Assembly (NCBI GenBank): GCA_963921825.1
Contig: OY997594.1
Coordinates: 60,001,675 to 60,065,674, forward strand
DNA from: Erodium maritimum
Taxonomy: Eukaryota > Streptophyta > Magnoliopsida > Geraniales > Geraniaceae
Length of the DNA: 64,000 nucleotides
Reading direction: 5' to 3'
Shown: one piece after another, positions 23,698 through 35,415 of the stretch
Layout: each line of letters starts with the position of its first letter
Numbering within the stretch: the first letter of the stretch is position 1
Translations under genes and position numbers: made by a program
Notes under the pieces: model-generated
Seen by the model: only the letters and a program-made list of their open reading frames with translations
Told to the model about the DNA's origin: nothing
The model's database searches: none

Positions 23698-25231
23698 TTG
23701 ATCTACACGACAAACAAAATATAATCAGTAAACTGAATAAATTTTATGAAGATCAAGTTCAAACACCAACCAATTGATTCTAAACCTTTAGAACCTAAAA
23801 CCAAGATCCTTGATTCACCCGATTAAGCTGAACTAATGCTCACTACTTAATCGAGCTATGTAGGTAGGACTCCATCCAATCACATCCAATGTGACTCTTG
23901 GCTAGGGTATGTACTCATGTACACGGCTTACCCTATCTAATACCCTAGCTCAACCTCAGGCTGAGAATCGTAGTCGGGTCCACCAATTTTCAACTATGGC
24001 CCGTCACTATGTGGGTGCTCCGCTAATGCGCACGACACCTACACATGTCGTCCAAACCTACTACCCCGCTTTCCCATGGATGCTCCGCTAATGCGCACGA
24101 CACCCATAGGACGGGGAGGTAGTAAGGTGTTGATAATTGGGAGGTATCGGACATGACCCGTTTTTACTTGTCCGGTTGTGTTTTAAACTTTTGGCACATC
24201 CTAGATGCGATGAGCACATCAACTACATTCCAAATGTAATGATGCCTCCAATTACATCCAATGTAATTCTTCCTTCGAACCCGTCAACTACATCCAATGT
24301 AATGACGATTCTAAGGGCTCACAGACAATGATTAAAACCAATTTTATCTTTGCATGTGAGGTGATATGCTCGGTAAATTAAGTTAAGCATGCAATTCTAA
24401 AACACATAGAAAAGATCATGCAAAAACTAAACCAAGCATAAAGCGTTAAATATGTACATAATAGCCCACTAAACTAACTCCCACTAGCTTCTTGAGCTCC
24501 ACCGACTCCAAGCCGATGTCAAAACCCGAGAAGCCACCAAATGACCTTTTCGCCCTTTCTTCGTCTTGAGTAAAATATTACAATTTAATACACGACTCGC
24601 AGGTCGGGAATTAATAAATATTACAAATAAGTGGTACGACGACCACACCTCGAAAAAATAATTACACGCTAACTCTAACGGCTCGCAGGCCGTGAAAAGC
24701 GATAAATAATTAAATCAAACTCGGGGCTATTATGTACACCATGCCAACATCACATCACACATCGTGTTATCAAACAAGCATGTTATCAAACATCATGTGA
24801 TTTTCCGGTTTTAATTAATTGCCAAGTTTCGAAAATTTTTGATACTCGGTTTATCGAAACCGTTCAAAATTGAAACTTTTGAACATTTGATTTTTGAGTT
24901 CATCAAGACGGTTCCAAACTCGTCATGACTAACAAAACGGTTTAGCTCGGCATATTGACCATCCAATGGTCATGCTTGGCCTAGCTCCGTCCAACGGAGC
25001 CCCGTTCGGTCCCGGTTTCGGCTCCCCGAGAGTCCCGCTCCCGAGACCCGAAAAATCAAATTTTTTTCAAAAATTCCAGATTTGATAAACTTTTCAAAAA
25101 TTCATTTTTCATGCATTAAACCCATAAACAAGAATTTAAAACATGTTATCAAACAATTTAGCAAATTAACATGCAAAACCGAAACTAGCAAGCAAAACCG
25201 AAAGTTCTCTTGTGAATCCCGAAGGTAGCAC
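23698..25231 (-). other. copia untranslated leader with internal repeats
   Basis: About 1.5 kb between the primer-binding site and the Gag start, with no long frame. It contains two direct repeats of 'gctccgctaatgcgcacgac' (near 24016 and 24085) and three copies of a 'tacat(c)caatgtaat' word between 24225 and 24305. Such long leaders may hold RNA packaging or translation signals; nothing here proves it. Confidence 0.6.
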
Positions 25232-25244
25232 GGCTCTGATACCA
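25232..25244 (-). other. copia primer-binding site, initiator Met tRNA
   Basis: The minus strand reads tggtatcagagcc one base inside the 5' LTR, complementary to initiator tRNA-Met. Confidence 0.93.
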
Positions 25245-25245
25245 C

Positions 25246-26921
25246 TGTTGGGTCTCGATGGAGGGTATGAACACATACTTGCAGCGGAAATAACTCGAGA
25301 CCATGTCATAGAACACTACCAAATATTAGATACACAAGAGAATAAACAATATGGATGTTTCCTTACCAACTAGTTCAAGAAAAGGAAGAGAACACCAAAG
25401 AAACGATGATCGGCTTGAGTCTCCAAGACGCCTACGTATCCAAATGGAATCAAAGCCACGTAGTTCTTCTTTAGATGACTCAAGAACACAACAAGAGGGG
25501 GGAAAAGTGCCAAACTCGAAATTGTAGTGTGAGAGGGAGAGAAGTTGTGTTTCTATTCTTGTCTTGTGATTTGTTGTAGGAAAAAGATGACTTAAACCAT
25601 CAACAACCATCAAGGACAAGTAAGGTGTGAAGCATGGTGTGAAGTAAGACAAGCATGGTGCTAAGTATGGCAAGACAAGATGGGTTAGGTGGTGAATCAC
25701 CAACACCTTAATCCTTGTCTTGCTTACTTAGTACTAATTAATCAAGACTTGATTAATTAGTTCCATGGGCCTTGGTTGCATGGGCCTTTCATGGGCCTCT
25801 TGGAACATGGCCCATGGCCATTCCCAACGAGGTCCCGTGACGTGCTCATCGCCTCCAAGCCTTCCATACCGGAAATGTCCAACATTATCCGACGCGATCA
25901 ATCCCAAGACTCCAAGCCTTGTCTTGATCCGTAATGTCCTATTCACTTACGGGCACATGACCCAAAACCCAGTTTTGGTCATGTCCCGAGACAACTCTCT
26001 TTTGGCCATTCTCCATAAATGTGTCAATGAGTTTCATCCTTCGGTGTGACCCTTAGGTCTATGCATGTCGATAGATCAACGTAAAATCCCATTTTACTTG
26101 ATCCTATATAAGTGGCAACTAACGAGACTTTAGTATTGCCTGACACTACATAGCGAATCGAACCAATCGATTCTAACCTTTCCGTCCTCCCTGTCATTAT
26201 CCTTTTATCTCCGATATCCTGATTGAGATAAGGCATAGAGCCGTCATCCTTATTATTCTCAATCACTGTTCCTTGATATGTGAGATGACTGAATATATGA
26301 TACCTAGTATCATGTGCATGGCCATGCTATTCTTTCAGTCACTCTCGATCAAGCGGCCGAGAACCGATATCTTTCCCATACCTCAGTATGAGGGATAAAT
26401 CCCTTAGCCGTCTTTCGTGTCACTCATGCAACCCGTCCCCAAGCCAATCCTGGCCGTTATGGAAGCCCTGTTACGGACAACGTTAGGCTCAGGTCAAACT
26501 TAGTTGTTGACTGCATAGTGATCACAAAGACTCCTTGGTCTAAGGATACATGACAAGCTACGACACTGAATATGTTAATGACTCAATCTATGGCACATAT
26601 TCAGGGCGGGTCGTCCAATATCATGTCCCACATGATATCTATGATCAGACTCCGGAATCCCATTCCAATGACTAACAGAACGTAAGCCATGAAGAGCCAT
26701 CTTTCATACTAGTCGCTTCTAGTGAAGCTTTATTGACTAGGGACCCATCGAGTGTGATCCATCTCGATCTATGGTTCTATTCGCATGGTGGGCATAGATC
26801 AGAAATCACATCGATATATTACTCCAACACATAAGTAATAGAAAGCCGCTTTAATCTTATTGCTAATGATGATATATACATTTGGACATTTATGATTGAA
26901 CTACGGGCACTAAGACTAACA
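25246..26921 (-). mobile_element. copia 5' LTR
   Basis: 1676 bp, the same length and apparently the same sequence as 17982-19657. It should hold the promoter. A minus-strand TATA-type signal was not pinned down. The right edge is followed by the target duplication cagtg (26922-26926). Confidence 0.95.
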
Positions 26922-26926
26922 CAGTG
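26922..26926. repeat. 5-bp target duplication, right copy (cagtg)
   Basis: Matches 17977-17981. Removing the element plus one copy restores an open LINE ORF1 frame across the site. Confidence 0.9.
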
Positions 26927-27138
26927 GCACATGGGACTATTGTAAGGCATTGGGACTTAAGGCCTACATTGCTGATGATCTTGTTGCTGCAAAATTTGAT
27001 AATCTAGAGCTTGAGGTTAACCAAGCTGTGGAATTGGATGATGGCTCGGATGAAGATTACTGTGATTTTGAGGAACCTGAGGAGGGACAACTAACTCCTC
27101 TTTCCAACATTCTCTCTTTACATTTGGCCTCTCCATGA
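26927..27138 (+). pseudogene. LINE ORF1 C-terminal part, downstream half
   Basis: Continues the frame of 17825-17981 across the copia target site. It ends with TGA at 27136-27138, which overlaps the ORF2 start ATG (27135-27137) as ATGA. The end is acidic (DEDYCDFEEPEEGQ). Confidence 0.6.
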
Positions 27139-30100
27139 GAATTATCTCATGGAATATGAGAGGGGCTTCTTCTAGGCAAAAGAGAAGGGCTCTTAGAAAA
27201 TTTTGTGCTAAATTGCATCTATCCATGGTCCTATTACAAGAAACTAAACTCAATGTTTTGCCAGATTTTTTTGTCTCTGCCTGTGGTTTTTCCCAATTTT
27301 GGGAGGCACTTTCTCTCATGCTGATGGAAACTCAGGGGGTATTATCACTCTGTGGAATAGAAACTTTTTCCAAATCCAATCTCATCTGATAGAGAAGAAT
27401 GCTATTTATTGGACTGGTGTACTTCTTGCCTCAGAACTGGTTATTACCATTGTGAAGGTTTATGCTCCTTGCTTGATTCCTCTGAGAGCTTTGTTATGGC
27501 AAGAGATCAGGCTGAGGATCAATCAGTGTGGTGAGGCACTGATAGTGGCTGGTGATTTTAATGCCATACTAGACCTTCTTGAGAAGACTGGTGACAGATA
27601 TTCTACTACAAGTATCAGAGATTTCAATCACTTCCTTGATTCTGCTGGGCTGGTGGATCTCCAGTTGGGAGGGGGCAAGTACACTTGGTTTGGTCCTGCT
27701 TCCAAAGCCTCTAGAATTGATAGGTTCCTTATTTCTCCCCACATCTTTAACTACTTTGGAACAATCACTCAGTCTTGTTTGCCAAGAGTGATATCAGATC
27801 ACAAGCCCATTTTACTCTGCAATCCCATTATTGATTGGGGGCCAAGACCCTTCAAGTTTATTAATGCCTGGCTGGATCATCCTACCTTCTATTCAGATTT
27901 TAGAACATTCTGGTTGTCCATTCAATGTTCTGGCTCTCCAACCTATAGGCTGTGGTTTAAGCTTAAATCATTAAAGACCTTTTTTGAGATCTTGGAATGT
28001 GATCACCTTTGGGTGGCTGGAGAATAATATAGAGTCCCTAACTGCTGAAATCTAGAGTATTGATGGAGAACTTGACCTCAGGCCACTTATCCCTTCTGAG
28101 GTGGCTCACATATCTCTTCTGAATGCAAAATTGATTGGGAAACTTAAATTACAAGCCAAACTTTGGAGCCAAAAGGGCAGGCTCAAGTGGACAAAAGAGG
28201 GTGACAGATACTCAAAGTTCTTTCACATTGTGGCCAATCTGAATCACTCAAACAAATCCATTTCTCAGATACAAGAGGGTGGATTGAACTTCACCTTACC
28301 AGTTGAAATTAAGTCTGTGGCAAAAGCACGTTTCCAAAGAAGATTTCACAAAGACTCTGAGATTTGCATTGACCTCTCCAGCCTTCCTTTTAACTCCCTA
28401 TCAGCTTTACAGGCTTCTGAACTTGAGAAACCTTTCTCTGAGGATGAGATTTGGTTGGCTATCAATGCTTGTAATGGTGAGAAGGCACATGGCCCTGATG
28501 GGTACACCATGAAATTTTATCAACATTGCTGGAATTTTTTGAAGCAAGATATATTGTCTTATGTTCATTATTTCTCTCATCAAGGTTCTTTGGGAAGAGG
28601 AATCAATTCCTCCTTCATTACCCTCATTCCCAAGACTGCTTCACCTCTGTCCTTTGATGACTACAAGCCAATTAGTCTCATTACAAGCACCTACAAACTC
28701 ATCTCTAAACTTCTGGCTGCCAGATTAAAGAAGGTGATGGACTATCTTGTACATGATGTTCAGTCTGGATTTATAGTTGGGAGGCAAATTTTGGATGGCA
28801 TTCTCATTGCTTCTGAGCTCATTCAATCCATCAAGGCTTCAGGCTAGGAGGTTATTATACTGAAAGTGGATTTTGAAAAAGCATATGATCATGTCAGTTG
28901 AGAGGCTTTATTGAAAATTCTGGGGTTTATGGGTTTTGGTTCTTTGTGGATTGAGTGGATCACTACCTGCTTGAAAGCTTGGTCATCAGTTTTAATCAAT
29001 GGCTCACCATCTGAAGACTTTCCTCTTCTAAGAGGATTGAGACAAGGATGCTCACTATCCCCACTCCTATTTGCTCTTGTAGCTGAAGTTCTTCACCAGT
29101 TGATGACCAAAGGCATTGATGTTGAGATGTTTTCTGGGATCCAATGTAATGGGTCAGGGCCTGAGATATCCCATCTTCAATTTGCTGATGACACACTCAT
29201 CTTCATAAAAGCTGGACTTCAACAACTAATTAATCTGAAACATACCTTGTTGTGTCTTCAAAAAGCCACTGGTTTAAAAATAAATTTTCACAAGTCCAAA
29301 GTTCTGGTTCTCAATCCCTCTTCAGTATCTGTGGAGGAGATTTCTCATGTCTTAGGATGTGCTGAGATGGAGCTTCCTTTCAACTATCTTGGGTTTCAAT
29401 TAGGCTCCAATCCCAGAAGACTGAAAACTTGGGATCCTATCATCAAAAAATTCAAAGCCAAGCTCAATCTATGGCAAGCCAAGGCTAGATCCTTTGGAGG
29501 CAGGTTAACTCTCATCAAATCATCACTGAGTTCTCTCCCCCTTTATTATATGTCTCTGTATCAAGCCCCTAAAGGTGTGATCAAGGAGATGGAAAAATGG
29601 CAAAGAAGGTTCTTGTGGAATGGATCTGTTTCTAAGAAGGTTTTACACAAAGTGAGATGGAATTTAATCTATAGACCAAAAATTTATGGGGGCCTTGGCA
29701 TCAAAAACTTACACATTATGAACAAGGCACTCATGGCTAGATGGTGGTGGAGATTTGCACTTGAGAAGGATTCTCTTTGGAAACAACTCTTATGTGCTAA
29801 ATATGGTTGGGATCAAAATTCTCGGGATTTATCCAAATTACTGATCCATGATGACCACTCCTTCCTTAAACACATTCAATCCTTGCTTGATTGCCCAAAA
29901 TTTGCTAGTGCATTTGGTGCAGGAGGTCTTCATTGGACTGTTATCACTAGCAACACAGTTCAGTTTTGGGAAGATACTTGGTTAATTGATGTGCCTCTCA
30001 AATTTGTGTTTCAAAGGCTATACCATTTGAGTACTCAGAAGAAATCTACTGTATCCAACTTCTGGTTTAATGGAGATTGGTATCTTATTTTCAGAAGAGA

Positions 30101-30796
30101 TCTTAGGGGTTGGGAAATTGATATTTTTGGACAACTTGGGGATCATCTAAACTCTTGCCAGTTACAATTGCTTGGGACTGATAAGGTGACCTGGAAGATT
30201 GATGAGGCTGGTTGCAAAGTACATAAGATGTATCAATATCTGGATGAGAGTGATAATCAATCTTTGGAGTGGCCTTCCCTTCTGTGGACTCCACTGCTTC
30301 CTCCAAAAATGGCTGCCTTCTCTTGGTTGCTTTGATGCAAGCAGAACCCGCCAAATGCTTCTTACTCTCTAGAGGTATGTACTATAATAATATCTGGTGT
30401 CCTAATTGCTCCCTAGAACCTGAGGAGAGTGATCATCTGTTCTTAACTTGTCCTTTGGCTTGGGATTGCTGGAATTCTTGCTTGGATTGGTGAGGACTGA
30501 AATCAGCTAGACCTGATGCAGTATTGCCTTGGTTCCTTTCTTGGAATGGTCTGCTCCCTAAATTTGCAACAAAATATTGGAGTCTCATTTTCTCCATTGT
30601 TGTTTGGAGAATTTGGTTGAATAGGAACTCAGTGATCTTCAAGGGGACTTCTTTTTCTCCTGAGTGGATCATCCAACAAATTCAAAGTGACTCTTTTCAG
30701 ATACTGTGGGCTCTTTTCAAACCTGGTTGTTCTTTCTCATTTTCTTGTTGGCTCAAAGATCCTCTGAGTTGTATCAGAAGAGTTTGTAGCTGGTGA
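27135..30796 (+). pseudogene. LINE ORF2 (endonuclease and reverse transcriptase), disabled
   Basis: Starts MRIISWNMRG, the typical start of a plant L1 endonuclease; LLQETKL, AGDFNAIL, YTWFG, SRIDRFLIS and SDHKPILL follow. Reverse transcriptase motifs include GPDGYTMKFYQ, PISLI, LKVDFEKAYDHV, LRQGCSLSPLLFALV and the active site FADDTLIF (around 29177-29200). A C-terminal CX2C…H…C-type region (WCPNCSLEPEESDHLFLTCP) lies at about 30400-30460. Damage: frameshifts near 27300, 28020-28100 and 30340, stops at 28845-28847 and 28899-28901, a TGA ending the main frame near 30335, and a stop near 30492. It nicks DNA and copies RNA in working relatives; here it is inactive. Confidence 0.88.
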
Positions 30797-31545
30797 TTAC
30801 AGTTGGAGGCTATTTACGACATTATTGTGAATTGGCACACATTTGTGTTGGTTTGGGGTGGGTTTGGGTGGCTTGGTTGGGGTACTTTGGTAAGGATTAG
30901 GAGTGGCCTTGGGGTTTTTTTCTGTTGGAGAGTGGGATTTCTTCTTCTTTTACTTGTCTGGAGTGTGGGTAGATTTAAGGAGTGTTTTTTATTTTTTTGA
31001 ACTGGGTTGTCTACTGTTCATTGATTTGCTTCTGAAGTGCTTCATACCTACCACCTCAGTTGCTTCAGTTTCACATTGGGGGTGCTGGTTTTGAAGACTT
31101 TGAACCTTTTCTGCACTATTTCTGTCACTGAGAGGGTTTGAGGGCATTTTTCCCATTAGGTTCTCACGGCTGGTCTTGATTCTAGGTGACTTGTGCCCCA
31201 AGCTTCCTCCTCAGCCTTGATTTGGGTAACTTGTGCCCCAAACTTCCTCCTCAGACTTGGTTTACTGTGGTTTTTGTTGCATTAGGTACCTTTTTAACTT
31301 GATTGCTCATCTGGTTTGGACTATTGGTATGGGGTATAAATGATTTCCTGCATTGTATTGGTAGGGGAAATTTCGGTTTTGTTCTATTACCATAATTCTT
31401 ACATATTGTTGCCCTTCCATAGTTTGGGGACATAGTTGTGTTGCCCTTTAGGTTGTAATCTCTTTGAGGGTTCAAACCCTTGACCTTGCATTTCATTTTG
31501 AAATCTTGGTTTGAATAACAAAAAACTTGCTAATAAAAAAAAAGC
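30797..31545 (+). other. LINE 3' untranslated region and A-rich tail
   Basis: T- and G-rich sequence without genes follows the ORF2 end. 'ccttgacttcctcctcag'-like words are repeated near 31190-31255 ('ttgtgccccaa.cttcctcctcag' twice). It closes with aacaaaaaacttgctaataaaaaaaaa at about 31518-31545, a normal plant L1 end. Confidence 0.6.
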
Positions 31546-32383
31546 TTGTTTGCCTATCTACAAAATTGTGGTGGTCACTCCAAGAAAACAAGTTATTTCT
31601 CCATCCCATTACATGTTTTTTTTTATACCGAAATTGCAATTTTATTAAAATCAGTATTCAATTACAAGGGGGTGCGTCGGAAAAATCATTCGTCGACCAC
31701 TAGAGAAGAACAACCATAGAACATAGTTGTTAGCTATTCTTTTAACACTTTAACCGTCATAGGCGGTATTATAGTGCCACATAAGCATGAAGGAAAGGTG
31801 GGGGGTATTGGAAAAAGAAACTAGAAATCCTGCGCACGGCAGTGCGTAAACGCTGCATCTCGGGGGACTTGAACTAAAACAGTTGTATTAGTTAGATCCA
31901 TAATCGAGAGATGGGTCGAGGAAGACGCGGTGGTAGAGGCCAGGGAGGAGGACGCGCCGGTGGCGGCTTCAGAGATGGCGGCAGCGACGACGACATCAAA
32001 GACGGAGGAGGCATCAAGGACGGCGGTTGTGGCTTTAGAGGAGGCTTTAGAGACGGATGCGGCTTCAAAGACGGCAGCGACAGCTTCAGAGACACCGGCG
32101 AGATCGGGGGGCTCCGAGGCGGTGAGGTCCGTTGTCGTAGAGGTGAGCCAGACGACAACCCTCAAAATTATAGAGGATACCGAACAAGATGGGGAGACGC
32201 TTCATTGGTGACGGGAGGAAACCAACGTCGTGGTGGCTAGAGGCGGATCGAGAAGAACTTTAGCAAGAAAACACTTCGCAGGACCCAAAAAGGAGGTACA
32301 GGGAAGAGGATGTAGATAAATGATAAGTATGATCATGGCCTGGGGTATAATAATAACCATGGCCATAACTATGACTTTGTCAT
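31546..32383 (-). repeat. PI-I flanking block with Ala/Val/Ser-coding repeat segment, copy 1
   Basis: It starts like the 3' flank of PI-I genes ('agcttgtttgcctatctacaaaattg…', compare 53775). A retroposon-like 3' tail (about 31618-31800) follows, then a trinucleotide-rich stretch (31910-32240) that recurs at 33290-33400, 36745-36840 and, inverted, at 37920-38280. Long frames on both strands (for example 31821-32165 minus) come from the GAC/GCN bias. I do not recognise a protein. Confidence 0.4.
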
Positions 32384-33062
32384 GCCCCAAATCCGGTTTT
32401 GACCGGACTGGAGACGTGAACTTAAAGTAAATAATAATAAAAGACAATTTTGAAAGAAATAAGTTCCAACAATAATAATAATCCGATAAAAGTGAGTCAA
32501 CAACTCATAAATCCAGTAATAGAAAGTTTAGTTCAAAATAAACTGCACATCTCTAAATGACACTAGACAAGACCCCCGCTAGCTCCCAAGCTCTGAGAAT
32601 CCCGCTAGCACAAATCCCGCTCAAGATCTGTAAAACAACAGGTAAAAGGGTGAGCTTTCGCTCAGTAGGAAAAGTAGTTAAGATTATGAACATCAGTTCA
32701 CCACCACGAGTAACCGTCAAATTAGGGCATACTAGCAAGGCATAACAACTAACAACGTCTACGGAAATTTACCAATCATTAACCCTCTCACAAGACCATA
32801 ACCACACTTAGTCATCGCACACAGTCAATCATCAAGCATACAACACACAGCAGAACAAACACAGGTTCCGTACAATAGTCCCCGAACCCGCCGGCTGTCC
32901 ACAACCCGACTCAACCATATCGTACCGGACCACACAACATCAGTATCGACATCTTCCCGTCACACAGACTCAGGGCACATCCCTGACCGGCACATACATC
33001 GGTCGGACGTCTTCCCGTCACTTAGACTCGGCGCATCACGCATACCGGACCGACACATACGA
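32384..33062 (-). mobile_element. gypsy LTR 3' fragment, minus strand
   Basis: Begins tgtcatgccccaaatccggttttgaccgg, the reverse complement of the LTR A/B/C 3' end. It carries further LTR landmarks in reverse order: 'gagtcaacaactcat', 'agggtgagctttcgctcagtaggaaaagtagttaag', 'gtaaccgtc.aattagggcatactag', and two 'cttcccgtca' repeats. It stops abruptly at about 33062. No internal domain adjoins it. Confidence 0.8.
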
Positions 33063-33716
33063 CAGTTGAAAAATGAAACTGAAAGTCCTGCGCACGGTAG
33101 TGGCTAAACGCTGCATCTCAGGGGAAAAGCGACTGGACTTGAACTACGACAGTTGTATTGGTAGGATATACGTGATTCGGGGTTCCCTTCCTTGAAAAAT
33201 CCTTGATTCTCTATTCACTAGTCATTGACCCTGCAAAGACGAAATCAGAAAAAAGAAAGAAGACCACTCGATTAGCCAGATCCACAATCGCGAGATGGGT
33301 CGAGGAGGACGCGCCGGTGGCAGCTTTAGAAATGGCGGCAGCGATGACGACATCAGAGACGGCGACAGCGACGACGGTTTTTTCCGTTATTGGGGAGCGC
33401 ATATTAGTTAGTAAAGGTCCCAATTATATGGTTCATAATTTGTATGAATAGGATGCTTATTTTGTTTTACTTTGAATTTAATTTGAAACATGCAACAACA
33501 AAAAAAAAAGAAGGAAAACTTCGGACAAGTCAAAACAAGATAAAATTCATAACCAACACAATTTATTGAATTACAAAATACATAATACTTGAAATTGAAC
33601 AGATTCGAACATAGTACGAACACTGATGATTTATTATAGTTTTATTATCTGATTGTTATTTAATACGAAATTACGAAGCATCCATCCATGATTTCACTTT
33701 CTTAAGCATAGTCCGA
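33063..33716 (-). repeat. Copy 2 of the PI-I flanking block
   Basis: 33065-33400 matches 31810-31990 ('tgcgcacgg.agtg..taaacgctgcatctc') and the inverted copy at 38190-38360. 33400-33716 is the 3' flank of PI-I gene 1 and is almost identical to 36843-37159. No additional gene is supported. Confidence 0.5.
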
Positions 33717-34217
33717 TCAACCGATTGTAGGGGTTTGAGTGACTATTCCATTGGTATCAACCGCGATTCTCACACGGTTGCTCACCCAATCCTGAGTCCA
33801 AGGAACACCATGCGGCATGATGATGACGTTCAAACTGGGATTTTCCTTCTCAATAGTTTCTTTGGCAGTTTTCCCGGTTGCCCCCACCAACTCCGGCCAC
33901 GATGTCTTTTCTGTAATAAACCATCATTACATATGATACATCGGAGAAGTGAAATAAAATGAAGTATTTGAGGAAAGCAACTTATTTCAAACCTGGGAGT
34001 GAAATGCCCTTCTGAATACATGGAGATTTAGACTCTTCTGTTGCTCCAACTTGTCCTGAACATGATTGGACAAATAAATAGATCATTGTTGGAGAAGTGA
34101 TCAATATACAGAAGTGAATATAACTAATTTCATAAAAATGAATATATGATACATCGGAGAACTGATAAATACTTCAGTATTACTAAGCACTAACTTACCT
34201 TGAATTGGGGTCGCCAT
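33717..34217 (-). CDS. PI-I gene 1: potato type I serine protease inhibitor (91 aa)
   Basis: Three exons on the minus strand: 34217-34199, 34055-33993 and 33910-33717. Introns of 143 and 82 bp have GT…AG ends (caag|gtaag, ttcag|ga; cccag|gttt, tacag|aaaa). Both junctions are phase 1. The product starts MATPIQG, has no signal peptide, and contains the PI-I core KTSWPELVGATGKTAKETIE, ENPSLNVIIM and RVRIAVD, ending PTIG. PI-I proteins block serine proteases through an exposed loop. By alignment to CI-2-type inhibitors the loop is PWTQDW, with P1 Gln67 and P1' Asp68. There are no loop disulfides. Two introns also occur in Solanaceae PI-I genes. Gln at P1 is unusual, so the target protease is unclear. 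Confidence 0.85.
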
Positions 34218-34346
34218 AAAGATCGTCTTCGAATTTCTCTTCACTTACTTCTATGGAATGAGTACAATGATGTTGAGGCTTTTCTTGCTCAATATCAGGT
34301 TTCATGTACCGTCGAGAATGTGTGTTCTTCATCACGACCCATGCAT

Positions 34347-34355
34347 ATATTTATA
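34347..34355 (-). promoter_or_regulatory. TATA box of PI-I gene 1
   Basis: The minus strand reads tataaatat about 130 bases upstream of the start codon, a normal plant distance. The farther-upstream sequence (about 34430-34550: cgtggcaag…aacgtaccgacct…) recurs near 51535-51690. Confidence 0.55.
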
Positions 34356-34639
34356 GAGATATAACCTATACCTATGGTGGATCAGATTCACATATTTCTC
34401 TGAAACAAAACCTTCATTATTCACAGACGTGGCAAGCCCAAGCTGTCTCTTCCGCAAAACAAAAAATGCGCACATGAAACATGTTATTTGGACCACATAA
34501 CGTACCGACCTGATCTTCACGTCTCTCACTAGATATATTCCATGAAGTTATGTTCATCTGATTAAAATATTCTTGCCTGTGAGATATTTAAAGGTATTTA
34601 TTTACAATTTATGTAATTATTCATCGATTGTAAAATAAA

Positions 34640-35415
34640 AAATTATTGCGTGACTGTTTTGAGACCCTCTCCTTTCTGTGTTTTTTGTTATATTTCACCC
34701 ACGCTTCTTTGAAGTATTATATATGACTACTAAGACTAAGTATACTGTTGGTTGGTCCGAGTATGACCCTCGTGAAACGCGTGCGAATGTTTTTGTTTTA
34801 AGCGAACTGCTTTATTCGAAATCTGAGAAACTGAACATGTGCGTTATCCATGTAGAGGATATACGACATGAGACGTGCTTACACACCGAGAGGCACTAGG
34901 GGTCGCCCAGCTAGGGTCCGGGGACGACCACTTGCCATTGATCAGGCAGGGGCATGGAGCGCCCAGGGTGCTACTTCTGCAGAGCACCAGAGAGATGAGG
35001 CCAAGCCGTCAGGGTTACCGCCCAGGGCTTCTCCAGTCGCAGCGCCGACTCAGGCGACCCCTCTGAGGGAGGTGGTTGGCGCAGTTCTTGTCACGATCAG
35101 CGCTCAGTGGGGGACTACAACACCAGCATCGGAGACCGTGTCTACTGCTACCACCGCCGCAGTTGAGAGGCTGGACCATAGTGACAGTCATACATCATTG
35201 GCTCTCAGAGACTTCTGTAGGCTGGGTACACCGGTCTATTCCGGGGGGGTCAGACACCGAGGCAGCCGTGGGGTGGCTTGAGCGGATTACCCGCAACCTT
35301 GATACTTCTGGGGTATCCGATGGTCGTCTGAGAGTATCTTTCGCGACCTTTCAGCTTAAAGGGGATGTGTACTACTGGCGGCAGCATGTGTAGACCAGGG
35401 TTGGAGATGGATTCT
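34640..35415 (+). pseudogene. gypsy leader and gag fragment
   Basis: Leader words such as 'gaaactgaacatgtgcgttatccatg' match 5475-5505. The gag start at 34868 (MRRAYTPRGTRGRPARVRGR) is the same gene as at 5516. After a frameshift near 35250 it continues as EAAVGWLERITRNLDTSG..VSFATFQLKGDVYYW and ends in TAG at 35391-35393. No LTR adjoins it, and it is cut at about 35415 by the copia block. Confidence 0.75.

Larger units (their letters stand above)
17982..26921 (-). mobile_element. Full-length young Ty1/copia element
   Basis: 8940 bp, transcribed leftward. It has identical-length LTRs (1676 bp each), a polypurine tract, a primer-binding site, a single intact polyprotein frame of 1341 codons, a ~1.5-kb leader, and a 5-bp target duplication. 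Both ends of the LTRs are offset by exactly 7264 bases, and the LTR open frames translate identically, so the insertion is recent. All catalytic motifs are present, so it may still be active. Confidence 0.97.
17822..31545 (+). mobile_element. L1-type LINE, split by a copia insertion
   Basis: LINE sequence runs to 17981 and resumes at 26927, the copia element having inserted in ORF1. It comprises the end of ORF1, ORF2 with endonuclease, reverse transcriptase and zinc-binding region, a T-rich 3' untranslated region (30797-31530), and a tail 'gcaataaaaaaaaa'-like at about 31533-31545. The 5' border is not clear; ORF1 appears 5'-truncated near 17820. Multiple stops and frameshifts make it inactive. 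Confidence 0.8.
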
